From positions 124,001 through 188,000 of the forward strand of contig NZ_JACSQM010000006.1 of assembly GCF_014836645.1 (NCBI RefSeq): a stretch of 64,000 bases of DNA. The letters run 5' to 3'. The position numbers and the translations under genes were made by a program. Source of the stretch: Fictibacillus norfolkensis. Its GTDB lineage: Bacteria > Bacillota > Bacilli > Bacillales > Fictibacillaceae. Below are positions 53,534-61,514 of this stretch, piece after piece. Below the pieces are notes generated by a model. That model ran no database searches. It saw nothing but the letters and a program-made list of their open reading frames with translations, and was not told the origin of the DNA. Numbering within the stretch: the stretch's first letter is position 1; each line of letters begins with the position of its first letter.

Positions 53534-53572
53534 GTATTGTATAGTTTATGTACAACCATTGTAAAATTATTG
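53534..53572 (-). promoter_or_regulatory. crtP-side promoter with GTA-headed direct repeats
   Basis: On the plus strand GTATAG at 53539, GTACAA at 53550 and GTAAAA at 53561 are spaced exactly 11 bases. On the minus strand TTTACA (53565-53560) and TATACA (53543-53538) form a promoter with a 16-base spacer for the crtP operon. The repeats therefore lie inside the promoter, as at the crtN operon. The region also serves the divergent crtQ operon. Confidence 0.55.
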
Positions 53573-53719
53573 AACGCTTTTTCAACATATTCATAAAGTC
53601 ATTCTTTATTTTCAGTTCTTGACTGAATATAAAAACTCCTCTTTTTTTAAGAATTGTTTGAAAAAAGAATACAAAGCCCAAGCTGTAACTACAACTTTTT
53701 TCTAAAGGAGACAGTCGAC

Positions 53720-54823
53720 ATGCTTTCTACCATTTTGTATCTATCAATCATGTGGCTTTGTGGATGGTTCATGCTATGGCATATACGCACTCTAAGTTCT
53801 AAAGGTCCTCATGAACCACATTCTGTTTCAGTTATTATTCCCGCAAGGAATGAGGAAGCAAACTTAAAAAAATTATTGCCTACATTGAGCAACCAAAGTA
53901 TGAAGCTTCATGAAGTAATTGTTGTTAACGATGATTCTGAGGATCGAACAGAAGAAGTCGCTCGTGAATTTGGTGTTACCGTTGTAAAGCCCGAACGTCT
54001 TCCAAGCGGTTGGCTAGGAAAACCATGGGCATGCTGGAATGGAGCAGAACATGCTACAGGCTCTTTATTGTTATTTTTAGATGCAGATCTAGAAATAGAG
54101 AAAGACGGAATTGAACGCTTGTGTGGTGAATGGGAAAGAAGCGGGGGATTGATTAGTGTTCAACCTTTTCATCAGATGAAGAGTGTTTCAGAGAAATTTT
54201 CTTCTCTATTTAACATGATCGTAATGGCCGCCATGCAATGTTTTACGCTATTCAATAAGAAACCTGCTGGTGCGTTTGGGCCGTGTCTTATGGTCGACCG
54301 AGAAACGTATACAGAGATAGGTGGTCATGAAGGGATTAGACATCAAGTTCTTGAACATATGGAAATGGGCAGAGTAGCTATGAAACAAGATGTAAACGTT
54401 ACTTGTTTCTCAGGATACAATGCGGTTTATTTCAGAATGTATTCAGAAGGACTAACTGCACTATTTTTAGGATGGTGTAAAAGCTTCGCACTTGGTTCAG
54501 CGAAAACGCCACTCATGCCCTTAGTGTTGACAGTGGCATGGATTACAGGAGGAATAAGTCTAGCCATTCAGCTTCCTTTCTTGTTGGTTCAAGAATCTTA
54601 CGAAGTTTTGATGTGGGGAGTCTTCTATCTGCTTTATGCGATTCAGATTAAGACCTTAATGAAGAAAATAGGAACGAATTCAATACTTTCAGTTCTATCA
54701 CACCCGCTGCACTTCTTGTTTTTTTCTGTAGTGTACATCTGGTCTTTCATTTTGAGTATGATCAAAAAAGAAGTAAAGTGGAAAGGTAGAGAAATCTCGG
54801 TTTCTGAAAAAGGAGATGCGTAA
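53720..54823 (+). CDS. crtQ: Glycosyltransferase, CrtQ-like
   Basis: 367 residues from ATG 53720 with AAAGGAG nine bases before; the open frame extends to 53654 without a ribosome site. N-terminal helix, VSVIIPARNEEANLKKLL, LLFLDADLEIE, SVQPFHQMKSVSEKFSSLFN, GAFGPCLMVDRETYTEIGGH and RMYSEGLTALFLGW follow S. aureus CrtQ. CrtQ attaches glucose to the carboxyl of diaponeurosporenoate. Stop TAA directly abuts the next ATG. Confidence 0.87.
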   Translation: MLSTILYLSIMWLCGWFMLWHIRTLSSKGPHEPHSVSVIIPARNEEANLKKLLPTLSNQSMKLHEVIVVNDDSEDRTEEVAREFGVTVVKPERLPSGWLGKPWACWNGAEHATGSLLLFLDADLEIEKDGIERLCGEWERSGGLISVQPFHQMKSVSEKFSSLFNMIVMAAMQCFTLFNKKPAGAFGPCLMVDRETYTEIGGHEGIRHQVLEHMEMGRVAMKQDVNVTCFSGYNAVYFRMYSEGLTALFLGWCKSFALGSAKTPLMPLVLTVAWITGGISLAIQLPFLLVQESYEVLMWGVFYLLYAIQIKTLMKKIGTNSILSVLSHPLHFLFFSVVYIWSFILSMIKKEVKWKGREISVSEKGDA

Positions 54824-55369
54824 ATGCTGATTGAACTTTCTCCGTTTTGGACGGTAGTGATTAATATACTTGCCTGGCTCATCTTTCACTTAACTGTGGC
54901 TTATATCATTCATCGAATTCCTTTTTCTAACTTTACAAAAGAGAGCAGATGGGATTCAGCTTTTGGTTGGGAAAACAGTGGAGGATGGTATGAAAAAATA
55001 GGAATACGTAAGTGGAAAACCATACTGCCAGATGGTGGTGATTTTTATAGGGGAGGATTCGCGAAGAAAACACTAGAAGGAGATTCCCTAGAGTATTTAT
55101 CCCGTTTTTTAGCAGAAACACGTCGTGCAGAACTAACACATTGGCTGTCTATGCCACCAGCTCTATTGTTTTTCTTGTGGAACCCTGTTTGGATCGGCAA
55201 CATCATGATCGCGTATGCCGTTCTGTTTAATCTTCCTTTTATATTTATCCAGAGATATAACAGGTTCAGGCTGAATCGAATACTGGATCTCAAGAATAAG
55301 ACACTAGAACGAAAGAGGAGGAAAATTGTTGGATATTTCGAAGGACCTTACGGAAAAGCGGAAAACTGA
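54824..55369 (+). CDS. crtO: Glycosyl-carotenoid acyltransferase, CrtO-like
   Basis: 181 residues, near the usual CrtO size. Two N-terminal and two central membrane helices; conserved SRWDSAFGWENSGGWYEKI, IRKWKTILPDGGDFYRGGF, and the ETRRAELTHWLSM block are CrtO marks. CrtO esterifies the sugar of glycosyl-diaponeurosporenoate with a fatty acid, the last step of staphyloxanthin-type synthesis. Its last 44 bases overlap the start of fni. Confidence 0.87.
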   Translation: MLIELSPFWTVVINILAWLIFHLTVAYIIHRIPFSNFTKESRWDSAFGWENSGGWYEKIGIRKWKTILPDGGDFYRGGFAKKTLEGDSLEYLSRFLAETRRAELTHWLSMPPALLFFLWNPVWIGNIMIAYAVLFNLPFIFIQRYNRFRLNRILDLKNKTLERKRRKIVGYFEGPYGKAEN

Positions 55370-56372
55370 ACATATTAGAATTAGTTTAAATGAAGACGTT
55401 GAAGGTAAGAACATTACGACGGGGCTTGAAAACTATCGATTCATACCTAACGCATTGCCCGAACTATCATTTGATGAAATTTCACTTTCAACCACATTAT
55501 TAAATAAACAGATGCGGACACCTTTTTTGATTTCTTCCATGACAGGTGGAACAGAAACTGCCTATCAAATAAATCAACAGTTAGCGATGGCAGCTCAAGA
55601 AAAAGGATGGGCGCTCGGCCTAGGTTCAATGAGGGCTGCGGTTGAGAACGAGGATCTTGCTTATACGTTTCAGATTCGGAAGTATGCTTCTGATATTCCG
55701 ATCATCGCAAATATTGGAGCGGTTCAGCTCAATTATGATTTTGGGATCGATCAGTGTAGACAGGCAGTTGAGATGGCTGAAGCAGATATGCTTGTACTCC
55801 ACTTAAACACATTGCAAGAAGTGTTTCAGCCAGAAGGAGATACGAACTTTTCTCATTTGCTTTCTAAGATTGAAGAAATCGCAAATTCTCTCCATGTGCC
55901 AGTCGGTGTGAAAGAAGTAGGAATGGGAATTGACGAAAAAACGGCTGACCGCCTTACATCCGCAGGAATTCAATTTATTGATGTAGCTGGTGCAGGTGGA
56001 ACGTCATGGATACAGGTAGAGAGCTATCGTTCAAACGACAGCATTCGAAAAGAAGCAGCGGAAGCTTTTCTAGACTGGGGACTGCCGACTGCTGAAAGCA
56101 TCCTCGCGGTTAGGAAGAATAATTTTTCCACTCCATTGATTGCAAGTGGGGGGCTCAAAAACGGTGTTGATGCGGCAAAATCGATTGCTCTAGGTGCTAA
56201 TCTTGCTGGCTTTGGTAGACTTCTTCTGCCATCAGCTGTAGAAAATGATGTTGAGGCGCTCCTCGTACAGATGGAACGAATCGAATTTGAGATGCGTGCG
56301 GCCATGTTTGGTATAGGTGCAGGTCGTATAGAAGAACTCGCACATTCAGATCGACTTCTTAAGAAGGTATAA
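55326..56372 (+). CDS. fni: Type 2 isopentenyl-diphosphate delta-isomerase
   Basis: 348 residues, the usual size. FMN/NADPH enzyme motifs: RTPFLISSMTGGTETAYQIN near 62-80, the GAVQLN segment, GVKEVGMGI, AGAGGTSW and the last glycine-rich FMN-phosphate loop IASGGLKNGVDAAKSIALGA. It interconverts IPP and DMAPP and so feeds CrtM with farnesyl diphosphate. Start is TTG 55326 or 55329 behind AGAGGAGG. Being inside the crt operon, supply and use of precursor are linked. Confidence 0.93.
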   Translation: MLDISKDLTEKRKTEHIRISLNEDVEGKNITTGLENYRFIPNALPELSFDEISLSTTLLNKQMRTPFLISSMTGGTETAYQINQQLAMAAQEKGWALGLGSMRAAVENEDLAYTFQIRKYASDIPIIANIGAVQLNYDFGIDQCRQAVEMAEADMLVLHLNTLQEVFQPEGDTNFSHLLSKIEEIANSLHVPVGVKEVGMGIDEKTADRLTSAGIQFIDVAGAGGTSWIQVESYRSNDSIRKEAAEAFLDWGLPTAESILAVRKNNFSTPLIASGGLKNGVDAAKSIALGANLAGFGRLLLPSAVENDVEALLVQMERIEFEMRAAMFGIGAGRIEELAHSDRLLKKV

Positions 56373-56405
56373 AAAAAGCGCTCCTGTATTCAGGAACGCT
56401 TTTAG
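56371..56405 (+). terminator. Bidirectional terminator between fni and the proline symporter
   Basis: AAAGCG-CTCCTG pairs with CAGGA-ACGCTTT around TATT; A and T runs on both sides serve both convergent genes. Confidence 0.88.
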
Positions 56406-56411
56406 TTTACA

Positions 56412-57887
56412 TTATTTTAGATCATCAAGTGTTTCTTCCATGTCATCAAATTGGTTTTGAACCTTTTTAGATGGATTTTTCGTTAATGAGCTCACAATAA
56501 GAATTGCGATTAAGCTTAAGAAGAATCCAGGAATCATCTCATACACTTGTTCTTTAAGGTCTGGGAACTGTACCCACGTAAGAACTGTAACAGCACCAAC
56601 GATGATACCCGCTAAAGCACCCCACTTCGTCATCTTCTTCCAGAAGAGACTTAACAGAATAAGTGGTCCGAATGCCGAACCAAATCCTGCCCATGCATAA
56701 CCTACAAGGCTAAGAATGGTATCACTAGGGTTCAATGACAACAATACAGCGATTACGGCTACAATAAGTACCGCAATACGGCCGATCATAACGAGTTCCT
56801 TCTGAGAAGCATCTTTCTTTAAGAATTGCTTATAAAAGTCTTCTGTTACAGAAGAGGATGTTACTAATAACTGAGAAGAGATCGTACTCATGATTGCAGC
56901 TAGAATCGCTGCTAATAAGAAACCAGTAATTAGCGGGTGGAACAACAGGTTCGCAAATTCGATAAATACTGTTTCAGGATCAGCAAGTTCTCTTCCTTCT
57001 CTTGCAAACCAAGCAACACCAATCAATCCTGTGAGAGATGCACCGATAAGAGACACAATCATCCAGCTCATACCGATTCTTCTTGCTGTTTTAATTTCTT
57101 TTACAGATGTGATCGCCATAAAACGAACAATGATATGAGGTTGTCCAAAGTAACCTAATCCCCAAGCTAAAAACGATATCAACCCAAGAGTGGTCAAACC
57201 TTTTGTTGCTTGAAGAAGCGAAGGGTCAACCCCGCGAACCGTATCAATAACTGTTTGCGTGTCACCGATATCTGTAAATGCAACGATGGGCACTAAGATC
57301 AATGCGACAAACATGATACACCCTTGAACAAAATCCGTCCAACTTACTGCAAGGAAACCACCAAATAGTGTATAAGCTACAACTACCCCAACCGTAATCA
57401 ACATACCAGTTAGATAAGTTGTACCGAATGCACTTTCAAACAGCTTACCGCCAGATACAAGTCCAGCAGATGCGTAAAGTGTGAAGAAGATAATAATTAC
57501 GAGTCCTGAAACGATACGTAGGATCTTTTGTGTATCGTTAAAACGATTTTCAAGATAATCAGGAATGGTAATGGAATCATCTGCGACTTCCGTATACGTA
57601 CGAAGACGAGGTGCTACAAGAATGTAGTTTAGATAAGCACCGACAGCGAGTCCTACAGAGATCCAAATTGAACTGATCCCGTCAGTGAACATCGCACCTG
57701 GAATACCCATCATCATCCAACCACTCATATCTGATGCTCCGGCTGAAAGTGCAGTAACTGCAGGACCTAATCCTCTTCCACCCAACATGTAGTCATTTAA
57801 ATCAGATGTTTTTTTGTAAGCCCAGTACCCGATATAAAGCATACCGGCCATGTAAATAACTAAAGAAATAATAACTCCTGTTTGCAT
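56412..57887 (-). CDS. opuE: Sodium/proline symporter (OpuE/PutP)
   Basis: 491 residues from ATG 57887, with AAAGGAGAG about nine bases before. The open frame runs on to 58100 but that part is basic, unlike the family, and has no ribosome site. Thirteen-helix SSS-family plan with DLNDYMLGGRGLGP, SAGASDMSGWMMMGIPG and the sodium-site serines SSSVTEDFYKQFL. It takes up proline with sodium; osmotic use (OpuE) and catabolic use (PutP) cannot be separated by sequence alone. Confidence 0.92.
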   Translation of the reverse strand: MQTGVIISLVIYMAGMLYIGYWAYKKTSDLNDYMLGGRGLGPAVTALSAGASDMSGWMMMGIPGAMFTDGISSIWISVGLAVGAYLNYILVAPRLRTYTEVADDSITIPDYLENRFNDTQKILRIVSGLVIIIFFTLYASAGLVSGGKLFESAFGTTYLTGMLITVGVVVAYTLFGGFLAVSWTDFVQGCIMFVALILVPIVAFTDIGDTQTVIDTVRGVDPSLLQATKGLTTLGLISFLAWGLGYFGQPHIIVRFMAITSVKEIKTARRIGMSWMIVSLIGASLTGLIGVAWFAREGRELADPETVFIEFANLLFHPLITGFLLAAILAAIMSTISSQLLVTSSSVTEDFYKQFLKKDASQKELVMIGRIAVLIVAVIAVLLSLNPSDTILSLVGYAWAGFGSAFGPLILLSLFWKKMTKWGALAGIIVGAVTVLTWVQFPDLKEQVYEMIPGFFLSLIAILIVSSLTKNPSKKVQNQFDDMEETLDDLK

Positions 57888-58300
57888 GTAAAAATTTCTC
57901 TCCTTTTCTTTTTTCATGAAATGGGTCATGTTAGTTTGCTCAACGGATGACTTGTTTATGAAAAAGTTGGCAGGTTGTTTCTTAGAGCTTTTTATTTGCA
58001 AAAAGAGCTTGCGAGGAATAGCAGAAAAAAACTTGAAGTCAAAAGCGCGGTGAATAAACGCATTAAAAACTTGCCGGATTAATTGAGAACCCAGCATCAA
58101 CTACAAGAAAAAAGCAAAGCCGATGTGTGAATTGAAAATAGGTGGCATCCGTTTTGAGCAAAAAACGTGCCCACTTCTTTTCAGAACATGTTTAACACTA
58201 TAACAAAAATTCCAAAAAGAATGCAAATCATAACCGAAAGATGCTATTCTGACAGGGTTAAGCTACAATAGAATGCAAAGACATTAGCCTAAGGAATGAT
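57888..58300. other. Divergent regulatory region of opuE-like and yfmR-like genes
   Basis: 413 bases hold both promoters. The long open frame on the minus strand (to 58100) is basic and lacks a start signal, so I treat it as non-coding leader. No clear sigma-B or riboswitch pattern was found. Confidence 0.5.
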
Positions 58301-60217
58301 ATGGTTTTGAGTATTTTATTAGTTGAAAATTTATATAAAACATATGGTGAAAAAACGCTGTTCGACGATATCACATTTTCGATCAGCGACAAGCAAAGAA
58401 TCGGGCTCATCGGACCGAATGGCACAGGTAAGTCCTCATTATTGAAAGCAATAGCTGGGTTCGAGCCAGCCGAACGAGGAACACTATCACATGCAAATAC
58501 TTTTCAGATCGAGTATGTGGCACAAGAACCTAAACTAGACGAAGAGTTATCCGTTTTAGATCAAATTTATTTCGGAGATTCTCTCATCATGAAGACGATG
58601 CGTGAATATGAACAAGCCTTACTTGATCTAGAATCTGATCCGTCAAACGAAAAGAAACTGAAGCGTTTGATGAACAGTCAGCAAAAGATGGATGAAAATG
58701 AGGCATGGGAAGCAAACACTATCGCAAAAACGGTGCTCACAAAGCTTGGTCTTCGTGACTTTTCTCGTCAAGTGAAGCATTTAAGCGGTGGGCAAAAGAA
58801 GCGTGTGGCGATCGCAAAAGCACTCATTCAACCTGCAGATCTGCTGATTTTGGATGAGCCTACAAACCATCTTGATAATGAAACGGTCGAATGGCTGGAA
58901 ACGTTCTTAGGAAACTATAAAGGCGCCTTATTAATGGTTACCCATGACCGTTATTTCCTAAACCGCGTAACTAACAACATCTTTGAGCTCGATAATGGAA
59001 AACTTTATGTCTATGAGGGAAATTACGAAACGTACTTAGAGAAAAAGGCTGAACGTGAAGAAATCGCCCTTCAGAACGAAGATAAGCGACAAAACACACT
59101 TCGCCGTGAATTAGCGTGGTTACGCCGTGGTGCAAAAGCCCGAACTACAAAACAGAAAGCTAGAATTCAACGAGTTGAAACTTTGCAAGAAGAAACAGGT
59201 CCAGGAGTGAAAGGCTCTGTTGAGTTTGCGATCGGATCTCAACGACTTGGGAAAAAAGTGATCGAAGTTGAAGGGTTGAGTAAAAGTTTAGACGGAAAAG
59301 AGCTAGTTAAAGACCTGGATTATTTAATTGTTCCGGGTGAACGACTTGGGATCATCGGGCCGAACGGAAGCGGGAAGACTACTTTGTTAAATATGTTAGC
59401 AGGCAGAATGACTCCTGATTCAGGTTCCGTTGAAGTAGGGGAAACGGTTAAGATCGGCTACTACACACAAGATCATGAAGAGCTCGACGGCAACTTGCGC
59501 GTAGTCGATTATATTAAAGAAACGGCACAGGTCATCACAACAGTAGATGGCCAGACGATTACGGCTGAACAGATGCTCGAACGGTTCCTGTTTCCTCGCT
59601 ATATGCAGTATACGTATATTCGCAAGTTATCTGGTGGAGAGAAACGCCGCTTGTACATGCTAAAAGTGTTAATGGAAGAGCCGAACGTGCTGTTTTTGGA
59701 TGAGCCGACAAACGACCTGGACATTCAAACGCTAGGGATTTTAGAAGAGTATCTAGAAAACTTTCCTGGCGTAGTATTGACTGTTTCCCATGACCGCTAC
59801 TTTTTAGACCGTGTAGTCGATCATCTTCTGGCATTTGAAGGGAATGCAAAAGTTGTAAGGTTTCAAGGCAGCTATTCGGACTATATGGACGAGAAGAAAG
59901 AACGTGATGAACGGGCCGCTGCGGTGAAGAAAGAGACTTCTTCTGTAGAAGTGACGGAACTTCCTACACAGCATCGGAAAGAAAAGAAGAAAAAGCTGTC
60001 ATACAAAGATCAGCAAGATTGGGATACGATTGAAGAACGAATCATGAACTTAGAAGAGAAAAAAGAGCATTATGAAGCAGAAATTGTTGCCGCAGGAAGC
60101 GATTTTGGCAAAATCAGCGAGCTTATGGCTGAGCAGAAAAAAGTAGAGAACGAGCTTGAAGCCGCGATGGAGCGATGGGAAGAGCTCTCTCTGTTAGTGG
60201 AAGAGCTGAATAGTTGA
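58301..60217 (+). CDS. yfmR: ABC-F translation factor, YfmR/Uup-like
   Basis: 638 residues, two ATPase domains without membrane segments. Walker A GPNGTGKSSLL and GPNGSGKTTLL; signatures LSGGQKKRVAIAKAL and LSGGEKRRLYMLKVL; Walker B LILDEPTNHLD and LFLDEPTNDLD. The linker (about 235-310) is the P-site-reaching PtIM arm. The C-terminus (about 545-638) is a coiled coil as in YfmR and Uup. These proteins act on stalled ribosomes, with YfmR linked to polyproline stalls. AAGGAATG precedes ATG. Confidence 0.92.
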   Translation: MVLSILLVENLYKTYGEKTLFDDITFSISDKQRIGLIGPNGTGKSSLLKAIAGFEPAERGTLSHANTFQIEYVAQEPKLDEELSVLDQIYFGDSLIMKTMREYEQALLDLESDPSNEKKLKRLMNSQQKMDENEAWEANTIAKTVLTKLGLRDFSRQVKHLSGGQKKRVAIAKALIQPADLLILDEPTNHLDNETVEWLETFLGNYKGALLMVTHDRYFLNRVTNNIFELDNGKLYVYEGNYETYLEKKAEREEIALQNEDKRQNTLRRELAWLRRGAKARTTKQKARIQRVETLQEETGPGVKGSVEFAIGSQRLGKKVIEVEGLSKSLDGKELVKDLDYLIVPGERLGIIGPNGSGKTTLLNMLAGRMTPDSGSVEVGETVKIGYYTQDHEELDGNLRVVDYIKETAQVITTVDGQTITAEQMLERFLFPRYMQYTYIRKLSGGEKRRLYMLKVLMEEPNVLFLDEPTNDLDIQTLGILEEYLENFPGVVLTVSHDRYFLDRVVDHLLAFEGNAKVVRFQGSYSDYMDEKKERDERAAAVKKETSSVEVTELPTQHRKEKKKKLSYKDQQDWDTIEERIMNLEEKKEHYEAEIVAAGSDFGKISELMAEQKKVENELEAAMERWEELSLLVEELNS

Positions 60218-60223
60218 TTGGGT

Positions 60224-60260
60224 GGACACCTCTTGCGTTAGCAGGGGGTGTTTCTTTGTG
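60224..60260 (+). terminator. Probable terminator after yfmR
   Basis: ACACCTC and GGGGGTGT make an imperfect stem around TTGCGTTAGCA, then TTTCTTTG. Confidence 0.6.
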
Positions 60261-60289
60261 GGGAGAGGCGGTTGCCGTTATTTGTCGAA

Positions 60290-60412
60290 AAGCCTATAAA
60301 TGATGTTGATGGCCTATAAAATTACTTGAAGGACCATAAAATTTTTTTAAGGCCCATAAATAGAAATTTAGGGCCTATAAAAACAAATTTAGGGCCTATA
60401 AAAATATCTATT
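60290..60412 (+). repeat. Six-unit tandem array, 20-21 bp period
   Basis: A GCCTATAA or GCCCATAA core recurs; its ATAA starts at 60297, 60317, 60337, 60357, 60378 and 60399. The spacing is 20, 20, 20, 21 and 21. Between the cores the bases are AT-rich and variable. The array fills the gap between yfmR and the NERD gene. Confidence 0.85.
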
Positions 60413-60483
60413 ACTAAAAAAGGATTCTACACCATAGTTAGCGAATCAACTGTTCATGTCCAAGTATAAGAGGAAGTGATAAA

Positions 60484-61461
60484 GTGATTAAAAAAACTAG
60501 AACCAAACCGCTTAAACTATTAAAATTTGAAGTTTTATTAGAAAGAATTCTCCCAAGCCATTCTCAAATACAAAATATTGAAAGCAACTATAGAAAATAC
60601 TTAGCAGGCTTTAGAGGAGAGTTAACGCTAGATTATTACCTTTCTGAACTACAAAAGGATAATTACCACATTTTCCACGATTTGCGAATCCCCAGATACG
60701 ATAACAATCAACTTTTTTTCCAACTAGACGCATTAATTCTCCACCCAAGATTTTGTATCATAATTGAAGTTAAGAACTTAATAGGGAATTTATATTTTGA
60801 TCATCAATATGATCAGATTGTGCGTACTAGAGAAGGGCTAGATGAAACTTTTCCAGACCCTGTAAATCAAGTTGGAATACAAAAGAAACATTTGTCTCAT
60901 TGGCTATTTAGACACAAATGTCCTTTAATACCGATTCATACCCTAGTTGTAATCACGAATCCAAAATCTTATATTCGAATCTCCCCAAAGTACGGATCAA
61001 ACGCACAAAAAATTATAAGAGGTAGGACCTTACCTAGCAAAATCAAAGAAATTGAAAAGTTAGAATCTGAAGTTATTCTTCAAAAGCGAGATATAAAAAG
61101 AATTTCTTCTCTGCTTTTAAAAGAACATACTTCGCATAATCCTGACATTCTAAAATTGTTCAATATTCATCGCAATGAAATTTTAACAGGTGTTTTTTGT
61201 CCGAACTGTACTCAAATCACATTAATTAGAATAAAACGAAACTGGTTGTGTACAAGGTGCTCCAAAACTTATATGGATGCTCATAAAAAAGCAATCATTG
61301 ATTATGCACTTTTGTTTAGTCCTGTGGTCAAAAACAAAGATGTACGCTTGTTTCTCCACATGCAATCACAGTCATCCGTAAAAAAACTCCTCTATAGTAT
61401 GAAACTGAAGCCGACTGGCTCAAGAAAAGCCGCAACCTATACCATCCCTTTACCAAAATAA
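60484..61461 (+). CDS. NERD-domain nuclease-like protein with zinc ribbon
   Basis: 325 residues. The NERD domain (about 40-160) has GFRGELTLDYYL, FFQLDALILHPRFCIIIEVKNLIGN with the D..E-x-K nuclease-type triad, and a following YDQIVR. A C-terminal zinc ribbon CPNC..CTRC lies near 240-260, then a helical tail. NERD proteins are predicted DNA-processing enzymes, often near mobile or defence genes; here the neighbours are housekeeping genes. GTG start at 60484 with AGAGGAAG before it. Confidence 0.87.
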   Translation: MIKKTRTKPLKLLKFEVLLERILPSHSQIQNIESNYRKYLAGFRGELTLDYYLSELQKDNYHIFHDLRIPRYDNNQLFFQLDALILHPRFCIIIEVKNLIGNLYFDHQYDQIVRTREGLDETFPDPVNQVGIQKKHLSHWLFRHKCPLIPIHTLVVITNPKSYIRISPKYGSNAQKIIRGRTLPSKIKEIEKLESEVILQKRDIKRISSLLLKEHTSHNPDILKLFNIHRNEILTGVFCPNCTQITLIRIKRNWLCTRCSKTYMDAHKKAIIDYALLFSPVVKNKDVRLFLHMQSQSSVKKLLYSMKLKPTGSRKAATYTIPLPK

Positions 61462-61470
61462 ACTCCCAAA

Positions 61471-61497
61471 TAAAAAACCCCCATCCAAAGATGAGGG
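61471..61497 (-). terminator. Terminator of the yfmM-like gene
   Basis: Read on the minus strand, CCCTCATC pairs with GATGGGGG around TTTG, then six Ts. Confidence 0.85.
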
Positions 61498-61514
61498 CTA
61501 GCCAACAGATTTAC

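Noticed and set aside
57888..58100. N-terminal extension of the proline symporter
   Set aside because: The extra 71 residues are basic and unlike the family, while ATG 57887 has a strong AAAGGAGAG site and gives the normal length.
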